A stretch of 64,000 nt of DNA from positions 496,001 through 560,000 of the forward strand of contig NZ_JAJJMO010000001.1 of NCBI RefSeq assembly GCF_020905345.1, given 5' to 3'. Source of the stretch: Flavobacterium pisciphilum. GTDB taxonomy: Bacteria > Bacteroidota > Bacteroidia > Flavobacteriales > Flavobacteriaceae. Below the pieces are notes generated by a model. It saw only the letters and a program-made list of their open reading frames with translations. It had not been told where the DNA came from and made no database searches. Below are positions 61,413 through 64,000 of the stretch, piece after piece; the stretch's first letter is position 1; each line of letters begins with the position of its first letter. A program made the translations under genes and the position numbers.

Positions 61413-64000
<2,588 letters not shown>

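Overview
The window looks like the chromosome of a Flavobacterium-like member of the Bacteroidetes. The DNA is AT-rich. Many genes are preceded by the Bacteroidetes -7 box TAnnTTTG, sometimes with a TTG about 19 bases upstream. Lipoprotein and Bacteroidetes-type domains (DUF2199, DUF4328, DUF6526) are common. The right end carries a 5S gene and most of a 23S gene on the minus strand. No search could be run, so family names come from motifs read in the translations.

Layout. 1-5.6 kb (minus): a tetR-led ABC-type tripartite efflux operon (TetR, TolC-like channel, HlyD-like adaptor, two ATPases, ABC-2 permease cut by the window edge). 5.7-14 kb: an AraC regulator, a PAP2 phosphatase, small lipoproteins, a fused DoxD-DoxA protein, a VOC protein and a TauE/DUF1634 pair. 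14.4-22.1 kb: an OmpR-type two-component system followed by a CzcCBA-like heavy-metal RND operon. 22.1-24.7 kb: a repeat array, an AraC regulator and a ketopantoate-reductase-like enzyme. 25-32.8 kb: a tetR gene broken by a 1-base deletion and by an IS1595-family insertion, an array of four regularly spaced operator-like repeats, then an AcrAB-TolC-like RND operon. 33-41.4 kb: a run of small stress or detoxification-type genes (Crp/Fnr, GNAT, DoxX, VOC, DinB, hydrolase, SRPBCC, YdeI, AraC, cupin, MarR-GNAT). 42-49.7 kb: a LytTR/LytS two-component system divergent from a third RND operon. 49.7-57.4 kb: a 116-bp tandem repeat array, a REP-like pair, hypothetical genes, GNATs, an EamA transporter, a DNA glycosylase and a pentapeptide protein. 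57.8-60.1 kb: mlaE-mlaF-mlaD. 60.1-64 kb: a third repeat array and the rRNA operon.

The dominant theme is envelope export. Four complete or nearly complete tripartite pumps lie within 50 kb, each beside a different type of regulator (TetR, OmpR/HK, broken TetR, LytTR/LytS), together with a lipid transport system. The most notable observations are the doubly broken tetR beside a helically phased operator array, an EF-hand-type loop in the cytoplasmic linker of the third RND pump, complementary degeneracy in the two ABC ATPases, a small exported protein with a CxxCH motif, a decayed duplicate of the outer-membrane-factor signal peptide, and three intergenic arrays that share one repeat core.
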